Below are positions 6,214 through 11,977 of a DNA stretch of 12,006 nucleotides, piece by piece. Position 1 is the stretch's first letter. Each line of letters starts with the position of its first letter. This stretch comes from an uncultured Blautia sp. (GTDB lineage Bacteria; Bacillota; Clostridia; Lachnospirales; Lachnospiraceae), in NCBI GenBank assembly GCA_900543715.1, contig UQSX01000087.1, positions 1 to 12,006 on the forward strand. Reading direction: 5' to 3'. A program made the position numbers and the translations under genes. The notes under the pieces are model-generated. The model worked only from the letters and a program-made list of their open reading frames with translations. It made no database searches and had not been told where the DNA came from.

Positions 6214-7026
6214 ATGGATTATGAATACTTCCGGGTAGAAGAATCCGAGCAGTTTTCATTTTTCCGTATTCCCAAGGCACTGTTTACAGAAAAGGAATTT
6301 GAAGGGCTGTCCACGGATGCAAAGCTTCTGTATGGCATCCTGCTGGACAGGATCAACCTTTCCAAGAAAAACGGCTGGGTGGATGCTGATGGTTATGTAT
6401 ATATCATCTACACGGTAGCTGAACTTCAGGAAGTGCTGCACATGTCACACACAACAGTCACAAAGCTTCTCCGGGAGCTTGACAGTGTACATGGCATTGG
6501 TCTGATTGAGCGGTACCGGCAGGGCTGCAACCGTCCATCGGTGATATATGTGAAGAACTTCGTAAAACGCATCCGGGCAAAAACGGCAGTTTATTATTCT
6601 TCTGGAACGCAAGAAATTTGCTGTCCGGAACGCAAGAATCTGGCAGTCCGGAATGCAAAAAACTTGCTGTCCGGAACGAAAAAAAATGGAAGTCCGGAGT
6701 GCAAGAATTTTTCCACAAGTAATACTGATATAAATAAGACTGATAAGAATGATACTGATAGGAGTAAGAGCCGCTCTTCGGAAAAGGAAAGCACCTGTCT
6801 GTATGGAAGGTTTGGAAATGTCCGGCTTTCCGTAGAAGAATACAGAGAACTGCGGAGAATGTACCCGTATGACTTCCAGAGGATGATCGACCAGCTTTCT
6901 GCTTATATGAAATCCACTGGAAAAACTTATCAGGACCATTTTGCAACGCTTCTTCTCTGGGCAGGAAGGGAAGAACTGAAAACCAGTTCTGGAAGATATG
7001 ACTTTGAGGAAGGAGAGAGTCTATGA
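6214..7026 (+). CDS. repA: Replication initiator protein RepA (RepA_N family)
   Basis: This is the main initiator of ICE or plasmid replication. From the ATG at 6214 it is 270 residues, with GAGGA 7 bases upstream; an ATG at 6151 lies inside the previous gene without a good ribosome site. Residues about 8-115 are a canonical RepA_N domain (FFRIPKALFTEKEFEGLSTD, AKLLYGILLDRINLS, KNGWVDADGYVYIIYT, a helix-turn-helix at SHTTVTKLLREL). Residues about 130-190 are a low-complexity linker whose DNA carries the 23-base and 15-base repeats. The C-terminal domain (about 195-270: FGNVRLSVEEYRELR, IDQLSAYMKSTGKTYQDH) is the conserved tail of these ICE RepA proteins. The stop overlaps dnaC by ATGA, so the two are coupled. 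Confidence 0.92.
   Translation: MDYEYFRVEESEQFSFFRIPKALFTEKEFEGLSTDAKLLYGILLDRINLSKKNGWVDADGYVYIIYTVAELQEVLHMSHTTVTKLLRELDSVHGIGLIERYRQGCNRPSVIYVKNFVKRIRAKTAVYYSSGTQEICCPERKNLAVRNAKNLLSGTKKNGSPECKNFSTSNTDINKTDKNDTDRSKSRSSEKESTCLYGRFGNVRLSVEEYRELRRMYPYDFQRMIDQLSAYMKSTGKTYQDHFATLLLWAGREELKTSSGRYDFEEGESL
6601..6715 (+). repeat. Five tandem 23-base iterons within repA, candidate oriV
   Basis: Five units follow one another without a gap: 6601-6623, 6624-6646, 6647-6669, 6670-6692, 6693-6715. The common core is TCCGGAACGCAAGAA followed by a variable 8-base half. Neighbouring units match at about 17-18 of 23 bases, except the last, which keeps mainly the core. Positions T1, C2, G4, G5, A6, G9, A11, A12, A14, A15 and T18 are the same in all five. 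The unit length is not a multiple of three, so repeats are read in three different frames (SGTQE, PERKN, VRNAK, SGTKK, PECKN), and selection must act on DNA. RepA_N plasmids such as pAD1 and pSK41 are known to carry their origin as repeats inside rep. Confidence 0.75.
6724..6768 (+). repeat. Three AT-rich 15-base repeats (ACTGATA) beside the iterons
   Basis: ACTGATA recurs at 6724, 6739 and 6754, exactly 15 bases apart, each followed by an A/G-rich 8-base half. The DNA is about 70 percent A+T and lies 9 bases after the last 23-base unit. It encodes TDINK TDKND TDRSK. Beside iterons, AT-rich repeats are typical of the strand-opening part of an origin; that role is inferred. Confidence 0.55.
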
Positions 7027-7820
7027 CAGATAGCAGGAATGTGGCTGATTTTCTTGGGGAAGACGGATGCCTCCGGTGTGGTGTATGCGGAAAACGAAAA
7101 CAGCTGAGAATCAATTTTATGGGAAGGAACCGTGTAGTGGGCTGCCTTTGCGACTGCGAGGTTCAGGCAAGGAAAAATAAAGAAGAGCAGCTTCGCAGGG
7201 AGGAAGCCCAGAGGGAGCTTTACCAGAGAAAATCAGTGGGACTTAGAGACCGGAGATTCTGGGAATGGCGGTTTGAAAATGATAACGGGTCGAATGATAA
7301 GATGCTCATTGCCAGGCAGTATGCAAAAAACTGGGAGAAGATGAAAAAAGAAAATGTAGGGCTTCTCCTGATGGGTCCGGTGGGGACTGGGAAGAGCTTT
7401 TTTGCCGGGTGTATTGCCAATGCCCTTCTGGAACAGGGGGAACGGGTGATGATGACGAACTTCTCCCGTATCCTGAATGAAATGACAAACTATCAGGCAG
7501 ACAAAAACCAGATTGTGCAGAATCTGGTGGATTACCCGCTTCTGATTATTGATGACCTGGGGATAGAACGCAATTCAGAGTTTGCCCTGGAGCAGATCTA
7601 TAACGTGATTGACAGCAGGTACTGTAAAATGAAGCCTCTCATCATCACAACAAATCTTGGGTTGAATGATATGAAAGACGAATCGCTGGATGTAGCTCAT
7701 AAGAGGATTTACAGCAGAATATTGGAGATGTGTGTGCCTGTCTATTGTGGCGGGGCAGACAAAAGAAGGGACGAAGGAACGGAAAAGCTCGGTCGGATGC
7801 AGAGTCTGATCAGTAGCTGA
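7023..7820 (+). CDS. dnaC: DnaC/IstB-like AAA+ helicase loader
   Basis: This ATPase would load the replicative helicase at the RepA-opened origin. It is 265 residues. The N-terminus carries a cysteine cluster (C16, C19, C22 in CLRCGVC, then C41, C43, C45 in CLCDC), likely a zinc site as in other ICE DnaC-like proteins. A charged helical linker follows, then the AAA+ core with Walker A GPVGTGKS (118-125) and Walker B LLIIDDLG (173-180). Sensor-1 is at IITTNL, and the region HKRIYSRILEMC is the arginine-containing end of the fold. The start overlaps the repA stop, with AAGGAG 7 bases upstream. The stop codon lies inside a terminator hairpin. IstB is an alternative family name, but there is no istA here. 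Confidence 0.9.
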   Translation: MTDSRNVADFLGEDGCLRCGVCGKRKQLRINFMGRNRVVGCLCDCEVQARKNKEEQLRREEAQRELYQRKSVGLRDRRFWEWRFENDNGSNDKMLIARQYAKNWEKMKKENVGLLLMGPVGTGKSFFAGCIANALLEQGERVMMTNFSRILNEMTNYQADKNQIVQNLVDYPLLIIDDLGIERNSEFALEQIYNVIDSRYCKMKPLIITTNLGLNDMKDESLDVAHKRIYSRILEMCVPVYCGGADKRRDEGTEKLGRMQSLISS

Positions 7821-7834
7821 TCGGTTCTTTTTTT
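7806..7834 (+). terminator. Terminator overlapping the dnaC stop codon
   Basis: CTGATCAG (7806-7813) and CTGATCGG (7817-7824) pair over 8 bases with one wobble around a TAG loop, then TTCTTTTTTT. The dnaC TGA stop (7818-7820) is in the 3' arm. It ends the ssb-repA-dnaC unit and separates it from the transfer genes. Confidence 0.75.
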
Positions 7835-7853
7835 GATGAAAGGGGTGATACCA

Positions 7854-7880
7854 ATGGTCTTAGGTTGGGACAGCACGTAA
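7854..7880 (+). CDS. Possible 8-residue leader peptide before pcfB
   Basis: An ATG with a good ribosome site (AAGGGG ending 7845, 8 bases before) opens an eight-codon frame, MVLGWDST, that stops with TAA 22 bases before the pcfB start. It lies between the dnaC terminator and pcfB. It may be a leader peptide or a chance frame; nothing else supports it. Confidence 0.25.
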   Translation: MVLGWDST

Positions 7881-7902
7881 TACGATGAAAGGAGGGAAAT
7901 TC

Positions 7903-8394
7903 ATGCAGGAAGAAGTAACACAGAAAACGGTGACTTTTTGTGTGCGTACCACAAAAATGACGGCAGATGTGCTGAAAAAAGTGATTGCCGCATACCTGCG
8001 GCATCAGAAACAGAAAAGTGCTGAGAAGAAAGCACAGAAAAATCAGCCGAAACAGGGGAAAATCACGGTGAAAGAGCTGGCAAAGCAGAATGCCGGGATG
8101 ACGAATATTGAGATCACACCCAAGAACATCAAGTCTTTTGAACGGTATGCCAGAAAATACGGGATCAATTATGCCCTGAAAAAGGATAAGACCAAAGATC
8201 CGCCGGTTTATATGGTGTTCTTTAAGGGACGTGACCAGGATGCGATCACCGCAGCTTTCCGTGAATTTTCCCAGAAAGAGATCCAGAAGGCGAACCGTCC
8301 TTCCATCCACAAACGTCTGGCGGCATACAGAAGTATTGTTGCAGGGAAGACGAAGGGCAAAGCCAGGAATAAGCATCAGGAGGTATCCCGGTGA
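7903..8394 (+). CDS. pcfB: PcfB-like conjugation protein (DUF3801)
   Basis: This is an accessory factor of the conjugative relaxosome or coupling step. In pCF10, PcfB binds the coupling protein PcfC and brings the processed DNA to it. From the ATG at 7903 it is 163 residues; AGGAGG at 7890-7895 fits this start, while the ATG at 7885 overlaps that region. It has an N-terminal strand segment (QKTVTFCVRTTKMTADVLKKVI), a basic Lys/Gln-rich linker (about residues 40-60), then the conserved core with KELAKQN, IEITPKNIKSFERYARKYGI and YMVFFKGRDQDAITAAFREF, and a basic C-terminus. The stop overlaps the GTG of virD4 (GTGA), so PcfB and its partner are translationally coupled, as in pcfB-pcfC. Confidence 0.88.
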   Translation: MQEEVTQKTVTFCVRTTKMTADVLKKVIAAYLRHQKQKSAEKKAQKNQPKQGKITVKELAKQNAGMTNIEITPKNIKSFERYARKYGINYALKKDKTKDPPVYMVFFKGRDQDAITAAFREFSQKEIQKANRPSIHKRLAAYRSIVAGKTKGKARNKHQEVSR

Positions 8395-10316
8395 GAAAGC
8401 TTACTGCCGGGGGTATGACCAACAAGCTGAAAGCAAAAGCCAGAGTTACGCTGTCCGCTTTGGATATGAAAAAGCTTATTCTGAACAATCTTCCGTATCT
8501 GTTCATCTTTTTGTTTGCAGACAGGGCATCATGTTTGTACCGGGCAAGCTCCGGGGCAGATATGGGAAACAAACTATTATATGCCATGGAACACGCTGAC
8601 CGGATTCTGACCGGGTTCCTGCCAAGTCTTTACTACATGGATGTTCTGGTGGGAGCCGGGATTGCGGCAGTTGTAAAGATACTGGTCTGGCAGAAACAGG
8701 CAGATGCAAAAAAACTCCGCAAAGGAGTGGAGTATGGTTCTGCCAGGTGGGGAACAGCAGAAGACATCAAACCATTTATGGCAGATGATTACTGGATGAA
8801 CATTCCGTTGACGGCAACAGAATCCATTACCATGGAGAGCCGCCCGAAGAACCCCAAGTATGCCAGAAATAAAAACATCTGCGTCATAGGCGGTTCCGGA
8901 AGTGGAAAAACAAGGTTTTTCGTAAAGGTCTCTATTATGATGATGAATTGTTCCATGGTCATCACAGACCCAAAGGGAACACTGATTGAAGAATGCGGGA
9001 AGATGTTAGCCAAAGGACCGCCAAAGAGAGACAAGCATGGAAATGTCGTGAAAGATAAATCCGGGAAGGTGGTGCATGAGCCTTATGTGATCAAGGTCTT
9101 AAATACCATTAACTTCTCCAAATCGCTCCACTACAATCCGTTTGCCTATTTAAAATCCGAAAAGGATATCCTGAAACTGGTGACGGTAATCATTGCCAAC
9201 ACCAAGGGAGAAGGGGAAAAGGCAACCGAGGATTTCTGGGTCAAAGCAGAAAAACTGCTGTATACAGCACTGATTGCCCTGATCTGGTATGAAGGGGACG
9301 AGGATGAGAAGAACATGAATACCCTGATCGACCTTCTGAATGAAAGTGAGACCAGGGAGGATGACGAGAATTACAAAAATCCAGTGGATATGCTGTTTGA
9401 GGATCTGGAAAAAAGGAATCCGGAACACTTTGCGGTACGCCAGTATAAGAAATACAAGTTGGCGGCAGGTAAGACAGCAAAATCTATCCTAATCAGCTGC
9501 GGTGCCAGATTGGCTCCATTTGATATTGCCGAGCTTCGGGAGATCATGAGCTATGATGAGATGGAACTGGATAAGGTGGGAGACCGGAAAACGGCACTGT
9601 TTCTGATTATGTCAGATACGGATACTACCTTTAACTTTGTGATCGCCATGCTGCAGTCCCAGCTTTTTAACCTGCTTTGTGATAAGGCAGATGATCAATA
9701 TGGCGGCAGGCTGCCGGTCCATGTGCGGGTCATCTGCGATGAGTTTGCCAACATCGGGCAGATTCCACAGTTTGATAAGCTGATTGCCACCATCCGAAGC
9801 AGGGAAATCTCTGCTTCTATTATTTTGCAGTCACAGAGCCAGCTGAAGGCAATGTACAAGGATAGTGCGGACACAATTCTGGGGAATTGTGACACAATGC
9901 TGTTCCTTGGAGGTAAGGAAAAGACCACTCTGAAAGAGATGAGTGAGCTTCTGGGGAAGGAGACGATTGACCTTTACAACACCTCGGAAACACGCAGCAA
10001 CCAGAAGTCATTCGGGCTGAATTACCAGAAAACTGGGAAACAGCTGATGACGGAGGATGAGATCGCAGTCATGGACGGCGGGAAATGTATCCTGCAGATC
10101 CGTGGTGTCCGTCCGTTCTATTCGGACAAATACGATATAACCAAACACCCCAATTACCGGCTTCTTGCAGATTATAGTGAGAAGAACCGGTTTAATGTGG
10201 AAAAGGAACTGGATCCGAAGTACACACCGAAACCTGATGATGAGGTGGAAGTGATGGAAATGGATCTTTCAGGAGACGGGAATGAGCAGGAAAATAATGA
10301 GGAAAGGAATAACTAA
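8391..10316 (+). CDS. virD4: VirD4/TraG/PcfC type IV coupling protein
   Basis: This is the hexameric inner-membrane ATPase that hands the relaxase-DNA complex to the type IV secretion channel. It is 641 residues, a normal length. The GTG start at 8391 is supported by AGGAGG at 8378-8383, 7 bases upstream; an ATG at 8415 is weaker. There are two N-terminal membrane segments at about residues 30-50 and 78-100. Walker A GGSGSGKT is at 167-174, ITDPKG at 191-196 and Walker B VRVICDEFAN at 445-454, followed by the family's QIPQFDKLIATIRSR and SIILQSQSQL motifs. The C-terminal end is acidic and low-complexity (EVEVMEMDLSGDGNEQENNEE), a possible substrate-docking tail. It is preceded by pcfB and followed by a terminator and maff2. 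Confidence 0.96.
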   Translation: MRKLTAGGMTNKLKAKARVTLSALDMKKLILNNLPYLFIFLFADRASCLYRASSGADMGNKLLYAMEHADRILTGFLPSLYYMDVLVGAGIAAVVKILVWQKQADAKKLRKGVEYGSARWGTAEDIKPFMADDYWMNIPLTATESITMESRPKNPKYARNKNICVIGGSGSGKTRFFVKVSIMMMNCSMVITDPKGTLIEECGKMLAKGPPKRDKHGNVVKDKSGKVVHEPYVIKVLNTINFSKSLHYNPFAYLKSEKDILKLVTVIIANTKGEGEKATEDFWVKAEKLLYTALIALIWYEGDEDEKNMNTLIDLLNESETREDDENYKNPVDMLFEDLEKRNPEHFAVRQYKKYKLAAGKTAKSILISCGARLAPFDIAELREIMSYDEMELDKVGDRKTALFLIMSDTDTTFNFVIAMLQSQLFNLLCDKADDQYGGRLPVHVRVICDEFANIGQIPQFDKLIATIRSREISASIILQSQSQLKAMYKDSADTILGNCDTMLFLGGKEKTTLKEMSELLGKETIDLYNTSETRSNQKSFGLNYQKTGKQLMTEDEIAVMDGGKCILQIRGVRPFYSDKYDITKHPNYRLLADYSEKNRFNVEKELDPKYTPKPDDEVEVMEMDLSGDGNEQENNEERNN

Positions 10317-10323
10317 CAGGGTG

Positions 10324-10348
10324 CGCCGGTATTGTTACCGGCGTTTTT
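10324..10348 (+). terminator. Rho-independent terminator after virD4
   Basis: CGCCGGTA (10324-10331) and TACCGGCG (10336-10343) form a perfect 8-base GC-rich stem with a TTGT loop, followed by five Ts. It starts 8 bases after the virD4 stop and may limit transcription into maff2 and beyond. Confidence 0.88.
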
Positions 10349-10395
10349 CAATTTATTCCCGGTTACACCCGGCAAAGTTAGTTTTGGTGATTTAT

Positions 10396-10536
10396 ATGGC
10401 ATTTTTTACCAGTGCAATTACTACTCTTAAAACCCTGGTCGTAGCAATCGGGGCAGGCCTTGGCGTATGGGGTGTCATTAACCTTCTCGAAGGTTATGGC
10501 AATGACAACCCTGGCGCAAATGCTCATGTGCCATAA
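10396..10536 (+). pseudogene. maff2: Truncated maff2, interrupted by cargo DNA
   Basis: The product begins MAFFTSAITTLKTLVVAIGA and continues to NLLEGYGNDNPGAN, the well-known N-terminal half of Maff2-family ICE membrane proteins, which lie between virD4 and the trbL-like gene. It then loses similarity, reads AHVP and stops. The family is about 65-70 residues with a second hydrophobic helix (GGVALIGTTLIPLL-like) that is absent here: only 46 residues remain. The break lies near 10516-10524 and coincides with the start of AT-richer DNA and a new operon, so insertion is the simple explanation. The ORF is open upstream to 10282, but that part crosses the virD4 end and the terminator. The ribosome site (GGTGA) is weak. 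The missing 3' half may lie beyond the window. Confidence 0.75.
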
Positions 10537-10611
10537 AGTAACACACAAGAATTTGATAGACAGCAGCCCTCTGTTCCGTATTGAGAAGTTAAAAATATTT
10601 CACACGACCTA

Positions 10612-10640
10612 TTGACATAGGCAATCGGAAGTGATATATT
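10612..10640 (+). promoter_or_regulatory. Sigma-A-type promoter of the cargo operon
   Basis: TTGACA (10612-10617) and TATATT (10635-10640) are spaced 17 bases apart, a near-consensus vegetative promoter. The -10 box is inside the left arm of a perfect palindrome, so a bound repressor would block it. Confidence 0.75.
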
Positions 10641-10670
10641 TATAACAGCATGAAGTTATAAATATATCAC
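10631..10670. promoter_or_regulatory. Perfect 16-base-arm palindrome, likely operator or 5' UTR hairpin
   Basis: GTGATATATTTATAAC (10631-10646) and GTTATAAATATATCAC (10655-10670) are exact reverse complements with an 8-base spacer (AGCATGAA). The left arm holds the -10 box. The right arm ends just before the ribosome site (GGAGG 10673-10677) of the first cargo gene. The XRE regulator two genes along is the natural candidate to bind it. As RNA it could also form a hairpin close to that ribosome site. Confidence 0.7.
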
Positions 10671-10682
10671 TCGGAGGTTGCT

Positions 10683-11066
10683 ATGAAAAAAATCAGTTTA
10701 AGAATGCTTATGTTTGTCCAAGCCATTGTTGCTTTTTGTATTCCGGCATACTACCATCTGATGGTGGTTTATAAGTTAAATTCCAATGCGCCGGTATGGA
10801 TTGCGATTATTCTATTGGCTGTCGTAAGTTGGCTGAAGAAAAATTCTGATGTCATGGACGAATACGCGAAAAAGACTGTACAAATCGCAGATGCTATCTG
10901 CTTCAAGGTTGCCCTCGTCTTTATGGGAATTATCATCTTTCCCTTTTTACTGTTAGACGGCACTTCTCCATATTTAACAGGCTATCTTTTAACTGGCGGC
11001 ATTTTTATTTTAGTGCTAATTCGAGCCATTGTCTTTTACTGGATTGATAAAAATGGGATGGAATAA
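10683..11066 (+). CDS. Four-TM small membrane protein paired with XRE regulator
   Basis: This 127-residue integral membrane protein has four predicted helices at about residues 8-29, 38-51, 72-91 and 98-120. A charged loop between helices 2 and 3 reads SDVMDEYAKKTVQIADA, a DExAKK-type motif common in small Firmicute membrane proteins encoded next to 65-residue XRE regulators (DUF2178-like; name from general resemblance only). GGAGG at 10673-10677 is 5 bases before the ATG. It is the first gene after the promoter and palindrome, and its stop is 2 bases before the regulator start, so they are coupled. The function is unknown; sensing, or modulating the regulator, is a guess. Confidence 0.82.
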   Translation: MKKISLRMLMFVQAIVAFCIPAYYHLMVVYKLNSNAPVWIAIILLAVVSWLKKNSDVMDEYAKKTVQIADAICFKVALVFMGIIIFPFLLLDGTSPYLTGYLLTGGIFILVLIRAIVFYWIDKNGME

Positions 11067-11068
11067 CG

Positions 11069-11266
11069 ATGTTGAAAACAAAGATTAAAGAATACAGGGA
11101 AAAAGAAAATATGAAACAAAGTGAGTTAGCTACTTTGATTGGTGTTCGTAGAGAAACAATCGTCCATTTAGAAAACGGGCGATATAATCCATCTCTGAAA
11201 ATGGCAATGGATATTGCAAAAGTTTTTCATACGACGGTGGAGGAGTTATTTGAATTTACAGACTGA
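11069..11266 (+). CDS. Small XRE-family HTH transcriptional regulator
   Basis: This 65-residue DNA-binding protein is made almost wholly of one Cro/C1-type helix-turn-helix (KIKEYREKENMKQSELATLI for helices 1-2, GVRRETIVHLENGRYNPS for the recognition helix and turn, then LKMAMDIAKVFHTTVEELFEF). The length and sequence are classic for this single-domain type. It has little ribosome site of its own and probably depends on coupling to the membrane protein gene upstream. Its likely target is the palindrome over the operon promoter (10631-10670), which would make it an autoregulator. Confidence 0.92.
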   Translation: MLKTKIKEYREKENMKQSELATLIGVRRETIVHLENGRYNPSLKMAMDIAKVFHTTVEELFEFTD

Positions 11267-11280
11267 AAGAAGGCATGGGT

Positions 11281-11868
11281 ATGGTTGGTGAAACAGCGAG
11301 ATTTTTTGGAAAACACATCTTAAAATTATTTCTGCTAACGCTCGGAGCGATAATATTGCTTACCGTCGCTTTTTTCTGCTACTATAATCAAAATCCTATG
11401 GCAGCAATCGAAGAAATGCAGTCTTTTAGGGCCGCAACGGCTAACCTCATAACCTCGGACAACAAAATTTCTTTTGTTGCGCTGTTTCTAAACAACATGA
11501 AAGCCGGGACACTCTATTTGCTGTTTGGTTTTATCGCACCCTTGTCTATTCTTGTAACTGTAATACTAACTAAAAGTTTAGGGGCTGCGCTTGTATATTC
11601 GCAGGTAGAAAATTCAATCCCAGCATGGAAAAGTCTGTTGGCTAATGTTCTTCCACACGGCATATTTGAATTATCTGCGGTCTGCCTTTGTGTTTCCATA
11701 GGACTTTATATCGGAACATATTGGTTTCGGAAAAACAAGATTTATAAAGGCAAACAACTTGCAAAATACACAATAATATTATACGCAGGTTTTATCGTTC
11801 CGCTTATGCTATTGGCTGCACTTATTGAAGCCTATATCACTCCGCAGATTGGAGCAATGCTATTATAA
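11281..11868 (+). CDS. SpoIIM-family (stage II sporulation M, DUF95) membrane protein
   Basis: This is a multi-pass membrane protein of the family that includes SpoIIM of the engulfment machinery. Most members outside sporulation operons have unknown roles, often beside transporters or small regulators. From ATG 11281 it is 195 residues; AAGAAGG (11267-11273) is 7 bases before it but only 1 base before the ATG at 11275, so the second start is preferred. Family marks seen are FLNNMKAG (about 66-73), LPHGIFELSA (about 124-133) and the terminal AALIEAYITP (about 178-187). Helices lie at about 12-33, 72-98, 130-150 and 160-182. It is the third gene of the cargo operon. There are no other sporulation genes here, so a sporulation role should not be assumed. 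Confidence 0.85.
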   Translation: MVGETARFFGKHILKLFLLTLGAIILLTVAFFCYYNQNPMAAIEEMQSFRAATANLITSDNKISFVALFLNNMKAGTLYLLFGFIAPLSILVTVILTKSLGAALVYSQVENSIPAWKSLLANVLPHGIFELSAVCLCVSIGLYIGTYWFRKNKIYKGKQLAKYTIILYAGFIVPLMLLAALIEAYITPQIGAMLL

Positions 11869-11897
11869 AAATTATTATATGTGTTTTCTCATTAGTT

Positions 11898-11977
11898 AGC
11901 AAAGCCAGCCGAGCCAGTCAACGGTCAAGATGAACGGCGCATACGCGCCGCCGTTGACAGCCCCGCCCGCCTTTGCT
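11898..11977. other. GC-rich segment with three nested inverted repeats
   Basis: The outer arms AGCAAAG (11898-11904) and CTTTGCT (11971-11977), the middle arms GTCAACGG (11917-11924) and CCGTTGAC (11951-11958), and the inner hairpin CGGCGC (11935-11940) with GCGCCG (11945-11950) around ATAC are all perfect and properly nested. The DNA turns sharply GC-rich after about 11900, while the cargo before it is AT-rich. No gene is visible from 11869 to the end. A nested layout suits an origin of transfer, a structured leader RNA or a recombination site. A gene probably starts just beyond the window, since the last bases read AGCAAGGA, a possible ribosome site. Confidence 0.55.

Noticed and set aside
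6601..6768. CRISPR-like array
   Set aside because: The repeats are gapless, degenerate and 23 or 15 bases long, without spacers or cas genes, so they fit iterons and not a CRISPR.
6458..7114. Long open frame on the minus strand opposite repA (218 codons), with others in the same region
   Set aside because: It lies fully opposite a well-supported repA with its repeats, has Ser/Phe/Pro-rich low-complexity content and no family resemblance, so it is a shadow of biased codon use.
7810..8376. Minus-strand frame of 188 codons opposite pcfB
   Set aside because: Opposite a recognised pcfB with a good ribosome site; the translation has no domain and an implausible Cys/Phe/Leu-rich composition.
8231..8599. 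Plus-strand frame bridging the pcfB-virD4 junction in another phase
   Set aside because: It overlaps two recognised coupled genes and has no ribosome site or family likeness.
10282..10395. Upstream extension of the maff2 reading frame
   Set aside because: It overlaps the virD4 end and runs through a clear terminator hairpin; MAFFTS at 10396 is the normal start of the family.
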